64,000 nucleotides of DNA from Azospirillum sp. 47_25 (GCA_001917125.1 MNTU01000016.1:87188-151187), one strand, 5' to 3'; numbered from the stretch's first letter, positions 27,513 through 36,246 are shown. The notes: a model not told the origin generated them from the letters alone. Made by a program: numbers and translations.

Positions 27513-28589
27513 ATGTTGGTATTGGGAATTGAAAGCAGCTGCGATGAAACGGCAGCCGCTGTCGTCAACGAAAAAAGGGAAATTCTCGGACAAAATCTGC
27601 TTTCTCAGGAAGAACACAAAGTTTTCGGCGGTGTCGTGCCTGAAATAGCAGCCCGTTCACATCTTGACCATATTGACGAAATCATTGAAAGCTGCGTCAG
27701 CAAAGCCGGTATCCGATTGGAAGATTTGGATGCGATTGCCGCTTCGTCGGGTCCCGGACTCATCGGCGGCGTGGTTGTCGGCGTTATGGCAGCCAAAGCT
27801 CTGGCACTTGCCCTCAACAAACCTTTCATTGCCGTCAATCATCTGGAAGGCCATGCACTCTGCGCCCGCCTCACCGAAGACGTTGTTTACCCTTATCTGC
27901 TGCTTTTGGTTTCCGGCGGACACTGTCAAATTCTGATAGTTAAAGACGTCGGCGATTTTGAACGTCTCGGCACCACAATTGACGACGCGGCGGGCGAAGC
28001 TTTTGATAAAGTCGCCAAAATGCTGAATCTCGGTTATCCCGGCGGCCCGATGATTGAAAAAATGGCTTCGGTCGGCAACCCCGAACGTTTCATTCTTCCA
28101 CGTCCGCTGCAAAATTCGGGCGACTGCAATTTGTCTTTCTCCGGTTTAAAAACCGCCGTCCGCAAAATTATTGAATCTTATTCCCCGGACGGAAAAATTG
28201 AACATGCAATTATGCGCAAAAGAGAAGCAGCCGATATCTGTGCCGCATTCCAGACTGCCGCTGCCGACTGCCTGGTTCGCAAATTGGAAAGGGCAATTAA
28301 ATATTTTAAAACAAATTTTCCGCAAGGCAAAGATCTGGTCGTTTCCGGCGGAGTTGCCGCCAACACTTATTTGCGCGAACAGCTTCGTCTGCTGGCTGAC
28401 AGGCACGGCCTTACCTTTGCAGCGCCGCCGATAAAATTCTGTACCGACAACGGCGTTATGATAGCCTGGGCCGGATTGGAAAGATTCCGCCGGGGTTTCA
28501 CCAATGATTTGGATTTCAAACCGCGCCCGCGTTGGCCGTTAGATGCTAACGCTCCGAAAGCTGCCGGTGCCGGAGGAGTAAAAGCATGA
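27513..28589 (+). CDS. tsaD: tRNA threonylcarbamoyladenosine transferase TsaD
   Basis: 358-residue ASKHA-fold enzyme that transfers threonylcarbamoyl to A37 of ANN-decoding tRNAs, with TsaB and TsaE. LGIESSCDETAAAV at the N-terminus, the iron-binding HLEGHALCARL near residue 110, LLVSGGHCQIL, and C-terminal CTDNGVMIAWAG are diagnostic. tsaE is in the same window at 43.5 kb. The stop overlaps nth by 4 bp. Confidence 0.97.
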   Translation: MLVLGIESSCDETAAAVVNEKREILGQNLLSQEEHKVFGGVVPEIAARSHLDHIDEIIESCVSKAGIRLEDLDAIAASSGPGLIGGVVVGVMAAKALALALNKPFIAVNHLEGHALCARLTEDVVYPYLLLLVSGGHCQILIVKDVGDFERLGTTIDDAAGEAFDKVAKMLNLGYPGGPMIEKMASVGNPERFILPRPLQNSGDCNLSFSGLKTAVRKIIESYSPDGKIEHAIMRKREAADICAAFQTAAADCLVRKLERAIKYFKTNFPQGKDLVVSGGVAANTYLREQLRLLADRHGLTFAAPPIKFCTDNGVMIAWAGLERFRRGFTNDLDFKPRPRWPLDANAPKAAGAGGVKA

Positions 28590-29224
28590 TTCGTCCCCAA
28601 GCCGAAATTCTCGAAATAATGGATATTTTTAATCAAAAAGATCCCAATCCCCGCTGCGAATTAAATTACAGCAATGCTTACACCTTGCTGGTCGCTGTTG
28701 TTTTGTCGGCGCAAAGTACGGACAAAGGCGTTAATCGGGCAACCGAAGAATTGTTCAAAATCGCCGACACGCCGCAAAAAATGGCAGCCCTGGGCCTGGA
28801 TAAACTGAAACACTACATTAAAACCATCGGTTTATATAACAACAAAGCCAAAAACATCATCGCCCTCAGCAAAGAACTGACGGAAAAATATCAGGGCGAA
28901 GTGCCGCATAACCGCGAAGCATTGGAAAACCTGGCCGGCGTTGGCCGTAAAACCGCCAATGTTGTTTTAAACGTCTGGTTCAATGAACCGACTTTGGCCG
29001 TTGACACTCATGTTATGCGCATATCCCACCGCCTGAACATGAGCGATGGCAAAAATCCGCTGGAAGTTGAAAAGGATCTGCTGAAAGTGCTTCCCGATAA
29101 TTACAAAAAGAACGCCAACCACTGGCTGGTGCTTTTCGGACGCTACATCTGCAAAGCACAAAAACCGGATTGTCCGAATTGTCCCGTTTCCTCCTTCTGC
29201 CACTCCGCCGACAAAAGAATTTAG
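28586..29224 (+). CDS. nth: Endonuclease III
   Basis: 212-residue base-excision-repair glycosylase/AP lyase for oxidised pyrimidines. The helix-hairpin-helix LAGVGRKTANVVL carries the catalytic Lys near residue 120; AVDTHVMRISHRL carries the catalytic Asp; the iron-sulfur cluster is C-x6-C-x2-C-x5-C at the C-terminus. Translationally coupled to tsaD (ATGA overlap). Its 3' end overlaps the convergent gene at 29221 by 4 bp. Confidence 0.97.
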   Translation: MIRPQAEILEIMDIFNQKDPNPRCELNYSNAYTLLVAVVLSAQSTDKGVNRATEELFKIADTPQKMAALGLDKLKHYIKTIGLYNNKAKNIIALSKELTEKYQGEVPHNREALENLAGVGRKTANVVLNVWFNEPTLAVDTHVMRISHRLNMSDGKNPLEVEKDLLKVLPDNYKKNANHWLVLFGRYICKAQKPDCPNCPVSSFCHSADKRI

Positions 29225-29883
29225 CCCAACAGACGATAGATGTCCTCAATCGCTGCGCACCGGTTAAAATAACAGCTTTTATCCAATAACAAACCGGCCT
29301 TGTCCCAATCAAGGCTGGTTTGTTTATATTGTTCAAAATACTGCCTGATAACCTCAAGGTCGGAATTTTCTTTCCATAAATCCAGCAATAAAGAAAATCC
29401 GGGATAATAATCCGGCCAGGGAATAAAATTCACCTTCCGTCCGCGCAAATCTTCCCAGCTTTCGATTTCCCCGGTAAAACCGCCGTCGGGCGGCACAAAA
29501 CACATCGCCGGACTCAAAAGGGAAAAAATCTTTTCAATAACCGGTGCATGCGTCACCAGATGAACATGCCGGAAACCGTTCAGTGACGCTTCTGCCGCCA
29601 AAATATCCAAAAACAGCGACACACTGCCGAGAGAGCTGTCCTCAGTCAATTCGGGACTGTAAACAATTTTATCCCGGGCATAATCTCCGCCGACAGCCCG
29701 CAAGTTTGCCGTTGCTTTCGCCCGCGGAATATCCGAACTGTAAACGGCATCAAAAGATCCGTACGCCGCAGTCAGTTCCTGTCCGCGGTAAACGCCTTCC
29801 AAAATACTGGATTCCGATAGAGGCAGGCGTGCACCGTAACTGTAACGTCCGTGCCGTCCGACGGTCAAAAACACTTTTTCCGG
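29221..29883 (-). CDS. Histidine-phosphatase-superfamily protein
   Basis: About 220 residues. The N-terminal FLTVGRHGRYSYG has the RHG motif with the catalytic His of the phosphoglycerate-mutase-like superfamily. VYSSDIPRAKATANL has the second Arg region and HLVTHAPVIEKI the second His. Substrate unknown. ATG at 29883 has AAGG 8 nt upstream; an in-frame start at 29919 would overlap dnaQ. It follows dnaQ directly and lies in the coaE-dnaQ operon. Confidence 0.75.
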   Translation of the reverse strand, partial: PEKVFLTVGRHGRYSYGARLPLSESSILEGVYRGQELTAAYGSFDAVYSSDIPRAKATANLRAVGGDYARDKIVYSPELTEDSSLGSVSLFLDILAAEASLNGFRHVHLVTHAPVIEKIFSLLSPAMCFVPPDGGFTGEIESWEDLRGRKVNFIPWPDYYPGFSLLLDLWKENSDLEVIRQYFEQYKQTSLDWDKAGLLLDKSCYFNRCAAIEDIYRLLG

Positions 29884-29890
29884 CATTTTT

Positions 29891-30607
29891 TCAGCCTTCG
29901 GCTTTTTCCGGTTCTGCACTTGCCGTCCAAATGGCCTCTTTGATATTATTTGCCAGAAAATCCAAATGCAGCTGCTTTTCCTCTTCGCTTAACGGAAAGG
30001 AACGAGCTTCGCGAAAAACCCTCTTTTGCGCGGAACTGTCGGCAAAAACCGTTCCCCGGGAAACCTTTTTCTCCTCCTTGAGCATACTGGGTTCCTGCCC
30101 GCCGAGCAGTTCCAGATAAACCTTGGCCAGCAAATCAGCGTCAAGCAGCGCCCCGTGCAGCGTGCGCTCACTGTTGTCAATACCGTAACGGCGGCACAAA
30201 GCGTCCAAATTAACGCGCGCTCCGGGAAACAGGTTGCGGGCGATTTCCAGGGTATCCACAACCCTGTCCCAGGTGAACAAAGGCTTGTCCAGTTCTTTCA
30301 GCTGACCGTTCAAAAAGCCGATATCGAATGAAGCGTTATGCGCTACCAGAACGGCATCACCGACAAACTCAAGCCACTCATCCGCAACCTGGCGAAAAGT
30401 CGGATAATCTTTCAAAAAATCATAACTCAAACCGTGAACTTTGAAAGCATCTTCCGGAACTTCCCTCTCAGGGTTTATATATTGGTGGTAAGTAACCCCG
30501 GTCGGAATATGGTTAATCAGTTCCACCGCGCCGATTTCTACCAGACGGTCTCCTTCATTGACATTAAAACCCGTTGTTTCCGTATCGAATACAATCTCTC
30601 TGACCAT
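29891..30607 (-). CDS. dnaQ: DNA polymerase III epsilon subunit (proofreading exonuclease)
   Basis: 238-residue DEDDh exonuclease that proofreads for the replicative polymerase. ExoI FDTETTGF (D, E), ExoII VAHNASFDIGFL (D), and ExoIII HGALLDADLLAKVYLEL (H, D) are all present. The C-terminal tail after residue 180 binds the alpha subunit in relatives. Overlap-free but tight (1 bp) after coaE, as in other alphaproteobacterial origins (coaE-dnaQ). Confidence 0.96.
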   Translation of the reverse strand: MVREIVFDTETTGFNVNEGDRLVEIGAVELINHIPTGVTYHQYINPEREVPEDAFKVHGLSYDFLKDYPTFRQVADEWLEFVGDAVLVAHNASFDIGFLNGQLKELDKPLFTWDRVVDTLEIARNLFPGARVNLDALCRRYGIDNSERTLHGALLDADLLAKVYLELLGGQEPSMLKEEKKVSRGTVFADSSAQKRVFREARSFPLSEEEKQLHLDFLANNIKEAIWTASAEPEKAEG

Positions 30608-30608
30608 C

Positions 30609-31193
30609 TCAGCATCCCTCTATTTCTTCAATCATCGCCAGCAGCTCAACCTTCAGCAGATTAATCGGCTTATCCGTATTAATAATCACATCGGCCAAAA
30701 CTTTTTTGGCCGCATTGTCCATCTGAATCCGGTTAATCTTGTCAAAATCCGCTGCTGAAATGTTATCCCGCCGCATAACCCTCATTTTTTGCGTCTCATA
30801 ATCAACATCAGCCACCACGATATAATCGCAGTATTTATCCCAGCCCATTTCGAACAACAGAGCAACATCCATAAAAAACAAATCAGCCCGGCAGGCATTT
30901 CGACGGCGGACATTCATCAGAGTCTGCTTCAAAAAAGGATGAATCAGGCTTTCCAAAACTTTCAACCGGGCATTATCCCCGAAAACCAGATTTCTCAATT
31001 TCCGTTTGTTGACCTTTTCCCCTTCCATAACTTCCGGAAAATGTGCCGCAATAACCTTGATAAAATCCTTTTGATAATACAAACGGCGAACCCAACCGTC
31101 GATATCATAAACAACATATCCCAGACGGCGGACAATTTTGGAAAGGGTTGTTTTTCCGCACCCGATTGAACCGGTAATGGCTGCAAGCTTCAT
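30609..31193 (-). CDS. coaE: Dephospho-CoA kinase
   Basis: 194-residue enzyme that performs the last step of coenzyme A synthesis. Walker A is ITGSIGCGKTTLSKI at residues 5-19, followed by VVYDIDGWVRRLYY, MDVALLFEMGWDKYCD and RRDNISAADFDKINRIQM. It is the first gene leftward from the presumed replication origin and runs with dnaQ. aroE and maf, often upstream, are absent. Confidence 0.95.
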   Translation of the reverse strand: MKLAAITGSIGCGKTTLSKIVRRLGYVVYDIDGWVRRLYYQKDFIKVIAAHFPEVMEGEKVNKRKLRNLVFGDNARLKVLESLIHPFLKQTLMNVRRRNACRADLFFMDVALLFEMGWDKYCDYIVVADVDYETQKMRVMRRDNISAADFDKINRIQMDNAAKKVLADVIINTDKPINLLKVELLAMIEEIEGC

Positions 31194-31365
31194 AAAAAAT
31201 CCTCAAATCAAAGGTTTGACTCACTTATCAACAAATCAGGCTTTTCCTGTGTATAACTGAGCCCTTTTTCCAATTTATACAAAGTAATCACCATAAAGTA
31301 AAATCTAATATACTGACTTACGCACAAGCAGCTTTTTCATCCCCGGCCGGTGGATAAAAAAGTTA

Positions 31366-31473
31366 TTAACAAAAACTTAATTTTGCAGTTTACATTTTGA
31401 GTCCGGAAAAGTTTTAACGATTCGTTAACGATTGTTTATTTTCGGTTAACAGCTTTATTAACAAACTGTTAAC
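31366..31473. promoter_or_regulatory. Three CtrA-type boxes inside oriC
   Basis: TTAA-N7-TTAA occurs at 31366-31380, 31414-31428 and 31458-31472. The last two are followed by C, as in the Caulobacter CtrA consensus TTAA-N7-TTAAC. A fourth pair (31446 with 31458) has an 8-bp spacer. The sites are interleaved with DnaA-like boxes, and one contains a GANTC site. Confidence 0.6.
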
Positions 31474-31609
31474 TTCTGGATAACTCTGTGGCTCAAAATT
31501 TATCCACAAGAGTCACAGGCATATACAATCTACTACATAATTTTTTAAATTTTAAATTGGCAGGTCGGAATGTGCATAAATCTGCCCTGAAAAAATATCC
31601 AATCTTTAT

Positions 31610-31638
31610 TTGACAGTTTTCGATTTAAAGCATATATA
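31610..31638 (+). promoter_or_regulatory. Strong sigma-70-type promoter for rho
   Basis: TTGACA at 31610-31615 and TATATA at 31633-31638 with the ideal 17-bp spacing, about 65 bp before the rho start codon. Confidence 0.65.
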
Positions 31639-31703
31639 AACTTATACTATATCATATAGTTCTTATTTCTGTTTTGACAATATCCTACATATTTAAGGTT
31701 CCC

Positions 31704-32957
31704 ATGAATTTAAAAGAGCTCAAACAAAAGTCTCCTACCGAGTTGTTAACTCAGGCTGAAGATTTAGGGATTGAAGATGCTTCATCCATGCGCAAACAGG
31801 ATTTGATGTTTGCTATTCTAAAAAAACTCGCCGATGACGATAAAATTATCTACGGCGAAGGCACAATTGAAGTCATGCCGGACGGTTTCGGTTTTCTCCG
31901 TTCCGCCGAATCAAACTATCTTGCCGGCCCTGATGACATATATGTTTCGCCTTCCCAGGTTAAAAAATTTGGTCTGCGCACCGGCGATACTGTTGAAGGC
32001 GAAATTCGCGGTCCGAAAGACAATGAACGTTATTTTGCCTTAACCAAGATTAACGCCATTAATTTTGACGATCCCGAAAAATCAAAACTTAGGGTTAATT
32101 TTGACAACCTGACGCCGCTTTACCCGACGGAAAAGCTTAATTTTGATATCATCTGCGGCGACAAAGACTATACCTGCCGCGTGATTGATTTGATTTCACC
32201 GCAGGGCAAAGGCCAGCGCGGGCTGATTGTTGCCCCACCGCGCACAGGTAAAACCGTAATGCTGCAGAATATTGCCCATGCGATTGCCGCCAATCATCCT
32301 GAAGCCTATCTGATGGTGCTTTTGATTGACGAACGTCCCGAGGAAGTAACCGATATGACCCGTTCGGTGAAAGGTGAAGTAATTTCTTCTACCTTTGATG
32401 AACCGGCTTCGCGCCATGTTCAGGTAGCAGAAATGGTGATTGAAAAAGCCAAACGCCTGGTTGAAAATAAAAAAGACGTTGTCATTCTGCTCGATTCGAT
32501 TACCCGTTTGGGTCGCGCTTACAATACGGTAATCCCTTCTTCCGGCAAGGTTTTGACCGGCGGTGTCGATGCAAATGCTCTCCAGCGGCCGAAACGCATT
32601 CTCGGTGCAGCCCGCAATGTTGAAGAAGGCGGATCGCTGACCATTATCGCCACGGCTCTGATTGATACCGGTTCCCGCATGGACGAAGTTATCTTTGAAG
32701 AATTCAAAGGAACCGGCAACTCAGAAATCATTCTTGATCGAAAACTGACCGATAAACGCCTCTTCCCGACGATTGATATTACCCGCTCCGGCACCCGTAA
32801 GGAAGAACTGCTGGTTGACAAGGCCACCTTGTCCAAAATGTGGGTTCTGCGCCGTGTGCTGATGCAGATGGGAATGACGGACGGTATGGAGTTTTTGCTT
32901 GAAAAGCTCAAACAAAGCAAAGACAATCAGGATTTCTTCAATACCATGAACAGCTAA
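31704..32957 (+). CDS. rho: Transcription termination factor Rho
   Basis: 417-residue hexameric RNA helicase. N-terminal Rho domain ([17 protein letters not shown]), cold-shock-like RNA-binding domain with GFGFLRS, then the ATPase with Walker [12 protein letters not shown] near residue 178, [14 protein letters not shown], the Q-loop region around [14 protein letters not shown] and [18 protein letters not shown] at 31704 with AAGG upstream gives the usual N-terminus MNLKELKQ; the frame is open for ten codons before it. First gene rightward of oriC; hemE and hemH, often present here, are absent. Confidence 0.97.
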   Translation: MNLKELKQKSPTELLTQAEDLGIEDASSMRKQDLMFAILKKLADDDKIIYGEGTIEVMPDGFGFLRSAESNYLAGPDDIYVSPSQVKKFGLRTGDTVEGEIRGPKDNERYFALTKINAINFDDPEKSKLRVNFDNLTPLYPTEKLNFDIICGDKDYTCRVIDLISPQGKGQRGLIVAPPRTGKTVMLQNIAHAIAANHPEAYLMVLLIDERPEEVTDMTRSVKGEVISSTFDEPASRHVQVAEMVIEKAKRLVENKKDVVILLDSITRLGRAYNTVIPSSGKVLTGGVDANALQRPKRILGAARNVEEGGSLTIIATALIDTGSRMDEVIFEEFKGTGNSEIILDRKLTDKRLFPTIDITRSGTRKEELLVDKATLSKMWVLRRVLMQMGMTDGMEFLLEKLKQSKDNQDFFNTMNS

Positions 32958-32961
32958 AACA

Positions 32962-32986
32962 AAACCCCGGATTTTATCCGGGGTTT
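32962..32986 (+). terminator. Hairpin terminator after rho
   Basis: AAACCCCGGAT and ATCCGGGGTTT are perfect 11-bp arms around TTT, ending within 30 bp of the rho stop. The T-run is short (TTTACGTTT), and it may also serve the convergent gene at 33004. Confidence 0.7.
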
Positions 32987-33003
32987 ACGTTTAATTATTG
33001 TAT

Positions 33004-33420
33004 CTACGGCTTGTCTAAAGCGGCAAATAAAAAAGTGCTTAACACAAACAGAATGACCGTTCTGTCGGGAATAACCGGTTTGGAACTGCACCGAAAACCG
33101 CATTGATAAGCCAAAACGGGCAAACAAGCGTCAATCAGGCAATACACCGCAGCCAACACAAACAGCAACAGCAGATTTCCGTGCGCAATTCCGGTCATAA
33201 TCCTTGCATTGGCAAAAGCCAAAGCCAGTGCCGCATACCTGACGGCAAAGGAAAAAACGCCGGGATGATTGTCGTCTTTACGATAAAGAAACATAAAGAA
33301 AACTGCGGTTAAAAGATTTGCACCCAGGAGCTTCCAGCCGGCATTGCCGCAGATACCCCAAACCAACATGCCGGTCACAACCAAGAAGACCAGCAGATTA
33401 ATAAATTTTTCAGGTTTCAT
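33004..33420 (-). CDS. Small integral membrane protein, unknown
   Basis: 138 residues with four predicted membrane helices (about residues 8-24, 28-46, 57-76 and 82-104) and a further hydrophobic C-terminal stretch (TVILFVLSTFLFAAL). I recognise no family and see no catalytic motif. It lies on the opposite strand to rho and mnmE, between two conserved origin genes, so it looks like a lineage-specific insertion. Confidence 0.6.
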   Translation of the reverse strand: MKPEKFINLLVFLVVTGMLVWGICGNAGWKLLGANLLTAVFFMFLYRKDDNHPGVFSFAVRYAALALAFANARIMTGIAHGNLLLLFVLAAVYCLIDACLPVLAYQCGFRCSSKPVIPDRTVILFVLSTFLFAALDKP

Positions 33421-33470
33421 AACATAAAAATTTAAAAATGATAAAATTTTGAATAAGTATGCCTTTTTCG

Positions 33471-34169
33471 CTATATTTTGTCAAACCTATATTTGCATAT
33501 TCCTAAAAAATCTTTAATTTCGGCCATGGTGCTGAAAATGTGTTTAACTCCCAAAGCGCGGATATTTTTAATATTTTCCGGATTGTTATTCATCTCACAA
33601 CCGATATAGGCAATGACCGTCATTCCTGCACGCAGTCCGGCAGTCATTCCGGCCAGAGAATCTTCTATCACCACGCAGGTTTCGGGAAGCTCTCCCATTT
33701 TCGCCGCTGCCAGCAGAAACAGCTCCGGTTCCGGTTTTCCGTGTTCTACCATATCGGCAGTGAACAGATTTGTATCATTAATGTATTTTCCCCAAAAACC
33801 GATTGTTTTCAGCTTTTCGACGCTTTTGGAATAAATTCCGCCGGTTGCTACACATTGTTTGATTTCTCGACAGTTGAGAATATCTTCTGTTCCGGGAGTT
33901 GCTTCAAAACCCTTTGCCATTACGGCCATATCGCGCGCCATGCTCTCTTTCCAGAATTCGTCATCGGTTGTCAATCCCAGCTTATCCATATTCAGACGTT
34001 TGGTTTTATCGCTCATTCCGCCCAAATGTTTGTTGGTTGTATCAAAATCCCAGTTAAGTCCGAATTTTTCGTTAATCATTTGCCGGCGGTTTTCCAGCCA
34101 GAGTTTTTCCGTGTCGGCCATCACGCCGTCAAAGTCCCAGATAATCAGTTTTTTAGAACATTCATCCAT
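33471..34169 (-). CDS. HAD-superfamily sugar-phosphatase/phosphoglucomutase-like hydrolase
   Basis: 232 residues. HAD motif I is WDFDGVMADTE near residue 11 (nucleophile and acid/base Asp); motif II is the Thr of VATGGIYS; motif III has the Lys of HGKPEPELF; motif IV is VVIEDSLAGM with GLRAGMTVIAY following. This is the beta-phosphoglucomutase/phosphatase subgroup with a helical cap. Substrate not assigned. ATG at 34169 is preferred (AAGGTG upstream). Confidence 0.88.
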   Translation of the reverse strand: MDECSKKLIIWDFDGVMADTEKLWLENRRQMINEKFGLNWDFDTTNKHLGGMSDKTKRLNMDKLGLTTDDEFWKESMARDMAVMAKGFEATPGTEDILNCREIKQCVATGGIYSKSVEKLKTIGFWGKYINDTNLFTADMVEHGKPEPELFLLAAAKMGELPETCVVIEDSLAGMTAGLRAGMTVIAYIGCEMNNNPENIKNIRALGVKHIFSTMAEIKDFLGICKYRFDKI

Positions 34170-34343
34170 AATTAACACCTTCGGTAGAAAAATAACGAGT
34201 CCGCAGGAAGCTCGCACAAACGAATTTTACCTACTTTATAGGGAAACACTTAAGCAAAAGTAAAAAACCTCTCTGAAAGCCGAATTTAGGCCTTTATTTA
34301 AATTAGTGTTTTTTTATCGTATTTTTACCTTTTCCGATTATAC

Positions 34344-34358
34344 TTAAACCGGTTTTAA
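34344..34358. promoter_or_regulatory. CtrA-like palindromic site upstream of mnmE
   Basis: TTAA-ACCGGTT-TTAA lies 20 bp before the mnmE start codon, within a near-perfect palindrome (ACTTAAACC/GGTTTTAAGT). It has the same TTAA-N7-TTAA form as the three sites in the presumed origin. Regulation by CtrA is inference. Confidence 0.35.
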
Positions 34359-34378
34359 GTTACAGACAGGAATATAAA

Positions 34379-35722
34379 ATGGATAATCAGACCATTTATG
34401 CACTCTCAACCGTTTTCGGCAAATCGGGCGTCGCCGTCATCCGCATATCAGGCGATCGGGCTTTTCAGATTATTGGGCAAATGACCCGCCTTTCGCCTTC
34501 GGGCATCAAACCCCGCTATGCCTATTTTACCGATTTGTTGTCTGTTCCCGAGAAACAGGTACTGGATAAGTGTCTTTTGCTGTATTTTAAGGCGCCTCAT
34601 TCGTTCACCGGGGAAGATATCGTTGAATTGCAGATTCACGGCTCCAAAGCCGTAATTTCCGGAGTCCTTTCATCTTTGTCACGATTGGAAGGTTTCCGCA
34701 TGGCTGAACCCGGAGAATATTCCAAACGGGCTTTTTACAACGGCAAAATGGATTTGACTCAGGCCGAGGGATTAGCCGATCTGATAGATGCCGAAACCGC
34801 TGAACAGCAGAAATATGCCATGCGGCAGATGGAAGGCGGCTTAAAAAACCTTTATGAAAGCTGGCGGGAAGAACTTTTAACCGTGATGGCTCATCTGGAA
34901 GCTTATATTGATTTTCCCGACGAAGAAATTCCGGAAGACACCGTATTTAAACTTGAAGACACTGTATTTAAACTCAAGGAAGCAATTAAAGCACATCTGT
35001 CCGGCGACACTATCGGCGAAAGGCTGCGCGAAGGTTTTCGCGTTGTTATTGTCGGCCCGCCGAATGCCGGTAAATCAAGTTTGCTGAATGCTGTTGTTAA
35101 TCGTGAAGCGGCCATCGTTTCCGATATTGCCGGAACCACCCGCGATGCGGTTGATGTTCACCTGGATTTGAAAGGTTATCCGGTTATGTTTACCGACACT
35201 GCCGGTCTGCGTGAAGTAGAAGATGCCATTGAAAAGAAAGGCATAGAAATTGCTTACCATAAAATTAACGAAGCCGACCTTGTGATATGTTTGTTCGATG
35301 CATCACAAGACACTGTTCATATCTTTGATAATCTGAAAAAAACAATTTCCGGTAAAATGCTTTTGGTTGCCAATAAAACCGACCGCTTGTCGGCAGAAAG
35401 GATTTCTTCGCTGCGACAGGAAGGCTGTCTGACCATAGCCGCTAAACCTCGTCAGGGATTGGAGCAGCTGCTTCAGGCCATTACCGAACGGATTGAAAAC
35501 CGCTTTACCTCTAATTCAAATTTGCTGATAACCCGTGCCCGTTACCGTGAAGCTTTGAAAGAAACTGTAGAAGCGTTGGAAACTTTTACACTGCGAAAAG
35601 AAATTGAATTGGCTGCCGAAGATGTTCGCCTGGCTGCCCGCGCTTTGGGGAAAATCACCGGACGGATTGAGGTAGATGACATTCTCGATAAAATTTTCGG
35701 GTCATTTTGTATCGGTAAATAA
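34379..35722 (+). CDS. mnmE: tRNA modification GTPase MnmE
   Basis: 447-residue GTPase that with MnmG makes 5-carboxymethylaminomethyl-uridine at the tRNA wobble position. N-terminal TIYALSTVFGKSGVAVIRISG, helical domain with GEYSKRAFYNGKMDLTQAEGLADLI, G domain with GPPNAGKSSLLNAV near residue 225, AGTTRD and DTAGLRE, NKTD, and the C-terminal CIGK with its catalytic Cys. Residues 186-199 contain a 7-residue tandem repeat (EDTVFKL twice) just before the G domain. Second conserved gene of the rho-to-parB origin block. Confidence 0.97.
   Translation: MDNQTIYALSTVFGKSGVAVIRISGDRAFQIIGQMTRLSPSGIKPRYAYFTDLLSVPEKQVLDKCLLLYFKAPHSFTGEDIVELQIHGSKAVISGVLSSLSRLEGFRMAEPGEYSKRAFYNGKMDLTQAEGLADLIDAETAEQQKYAMRQMEGGLKNLYESWREELLTVMAHLEAYIDFPDEEIPEDTVFKLEDTVFKLKEAIKAHLSGDTIGERLREGFRVVIVGPPNAGKSSLLNAVVNREAAIVSDIAGTTRDAVDVHLDLKGYPVMFTDTAGLREVEDAIEKKGIEIAYHKINEADLVICLFDASQDTVHIFDNLKKTISGKMLLVANKTDRLSAERISSLRQEGCLTIAAKPRQGLEQLLQAITERIENRFTSNSNLLITRARYREALKETVEALETFTLRKEIELAAEDVRLAARALGKITGRIEVDDILDKIFGSFCIGK
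34934..34975 (+). repeat. 21-bp tandem duplication inside mnmE
   Basis: GAAGACACCGTATTTAAACT(T) at 34934-34954 is repeated as GAAGACACTGTATTTAAACT(C) at 34955-34975 with two differences. It keeps the frame and duplicates the 14-bp ACAC(C/T)GTATTTAAA motif at exactly two helical turns. Confidence 0.9.
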
Positions 35723-35818
35723 TTAGCCGGATTTTTTGACAAATTATGCTTGCTTTCTAAAGCCCGATTGAGTAATATCGGCTTAATCATTTATTATTAA
35801 CGCTAAAAACTTGTCATT

Positions 35819-36202
35819 ATGAAAAAGAATTATTCTGACGGACTTGAATTTTTGATTAAGAAGCATGTCTGTGTTTTAACCGAGATGGCCCTTCAACAGC
35901 CGATGGAAGGGCATTATCAGGCAATCCACGAAAAATTTGCCAAGTTAGTAAGAAAATCGGAGGAATTGGGAATCTCTTATTACTACGAAGATGAAAAGCT
36001 TCGCAGTGAGCAGGAAGCGTTGGGCCACGCCGTTAGTGGTCTGATTTCTTACCTTCGTCAGCATGCCGGCGAACAGAAACCCTATAAAAATTATCTTTGG
36101 AGCCTGGATATTTTTTCTGCCTGTGTTTACTGCCCTTATATTATAGAACGAAGTGAAATTTATACTTTCTGGCAGTTCTGCATCAGAAACAATGTAATCT
36201 GA
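35819..36202 (+). CDS. Unrecognised 127-residue protein
   Basis: I do not recognise this protein. It is soluble and predicted helical, with YQAIHEKFAKLVRKSEELG in the first half, a Tyr-rich stretch (ISYYYEDEKL), and an aromatic, Cys-containing C-terminus (SACVYCPYIIERSEIYTFW). It sits between mnmE and mnmG, where other alphaproteobacteria have no gene, and has its own terminator. Confidence 0.65.
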   Translation: MKKNYSDGLEFLIKKHVCVLTEMALQQPMEGHYQAIHEKFAKLVRKSEELGISYYYEDEKLRSEQEALGHAVSGLISYLRQHAGEQKPYKNYLWSLDIFSACVYCPYIIERSEIYTFWQFCIRNNVI

Positions 36203-36219
36203 AGTTTCTTCCGTTTTAT

Positions 36220-36246
36220 AAAACCTGCCCTTCAGCGGCAGGTTTT
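36220..36246 (+). terminator. Rho-independent terminator
   Basis: AAAACCTGCC and GGCAGGTTTT are perfect 10-bp arms around CTTCAGC, about 18 bp after the stop of the 127-residue gene. Confidence 0.8.

Larger units (their letters stand above)
31194..31703. other. Presumed chromosomal replication origin (oriC)
   Basis: A 510-bp AT-rich non-coding gap between divergent coaE and rho. DnaA boxes matching TTATNCACA are at 31248-31256 (minus), 31500-31508 (plus, exact TTATCCACA) and 31571-31579 (minus); single-mismatch boxes are at 31225-31233 (plus), 31349-31357 (minus) and 31475-31483 (minus). TTATTAACA occurs at 31363-31371 and 31455-31463. Three TTAA-N7-TTAA CtrA-type sites lie at 31366-31380, 31414-31428 and 31458-31472. 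GANTC methylation sites are at 31218, 31399, 31419 and 31510. AT-rich DNA at about 31530-31560 could be the unwinding element. Gene order (dnaQ-coaE, then rho-mnmE-mnmG-rsmG-parA-parB) supports this. Confidence 0.85.
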
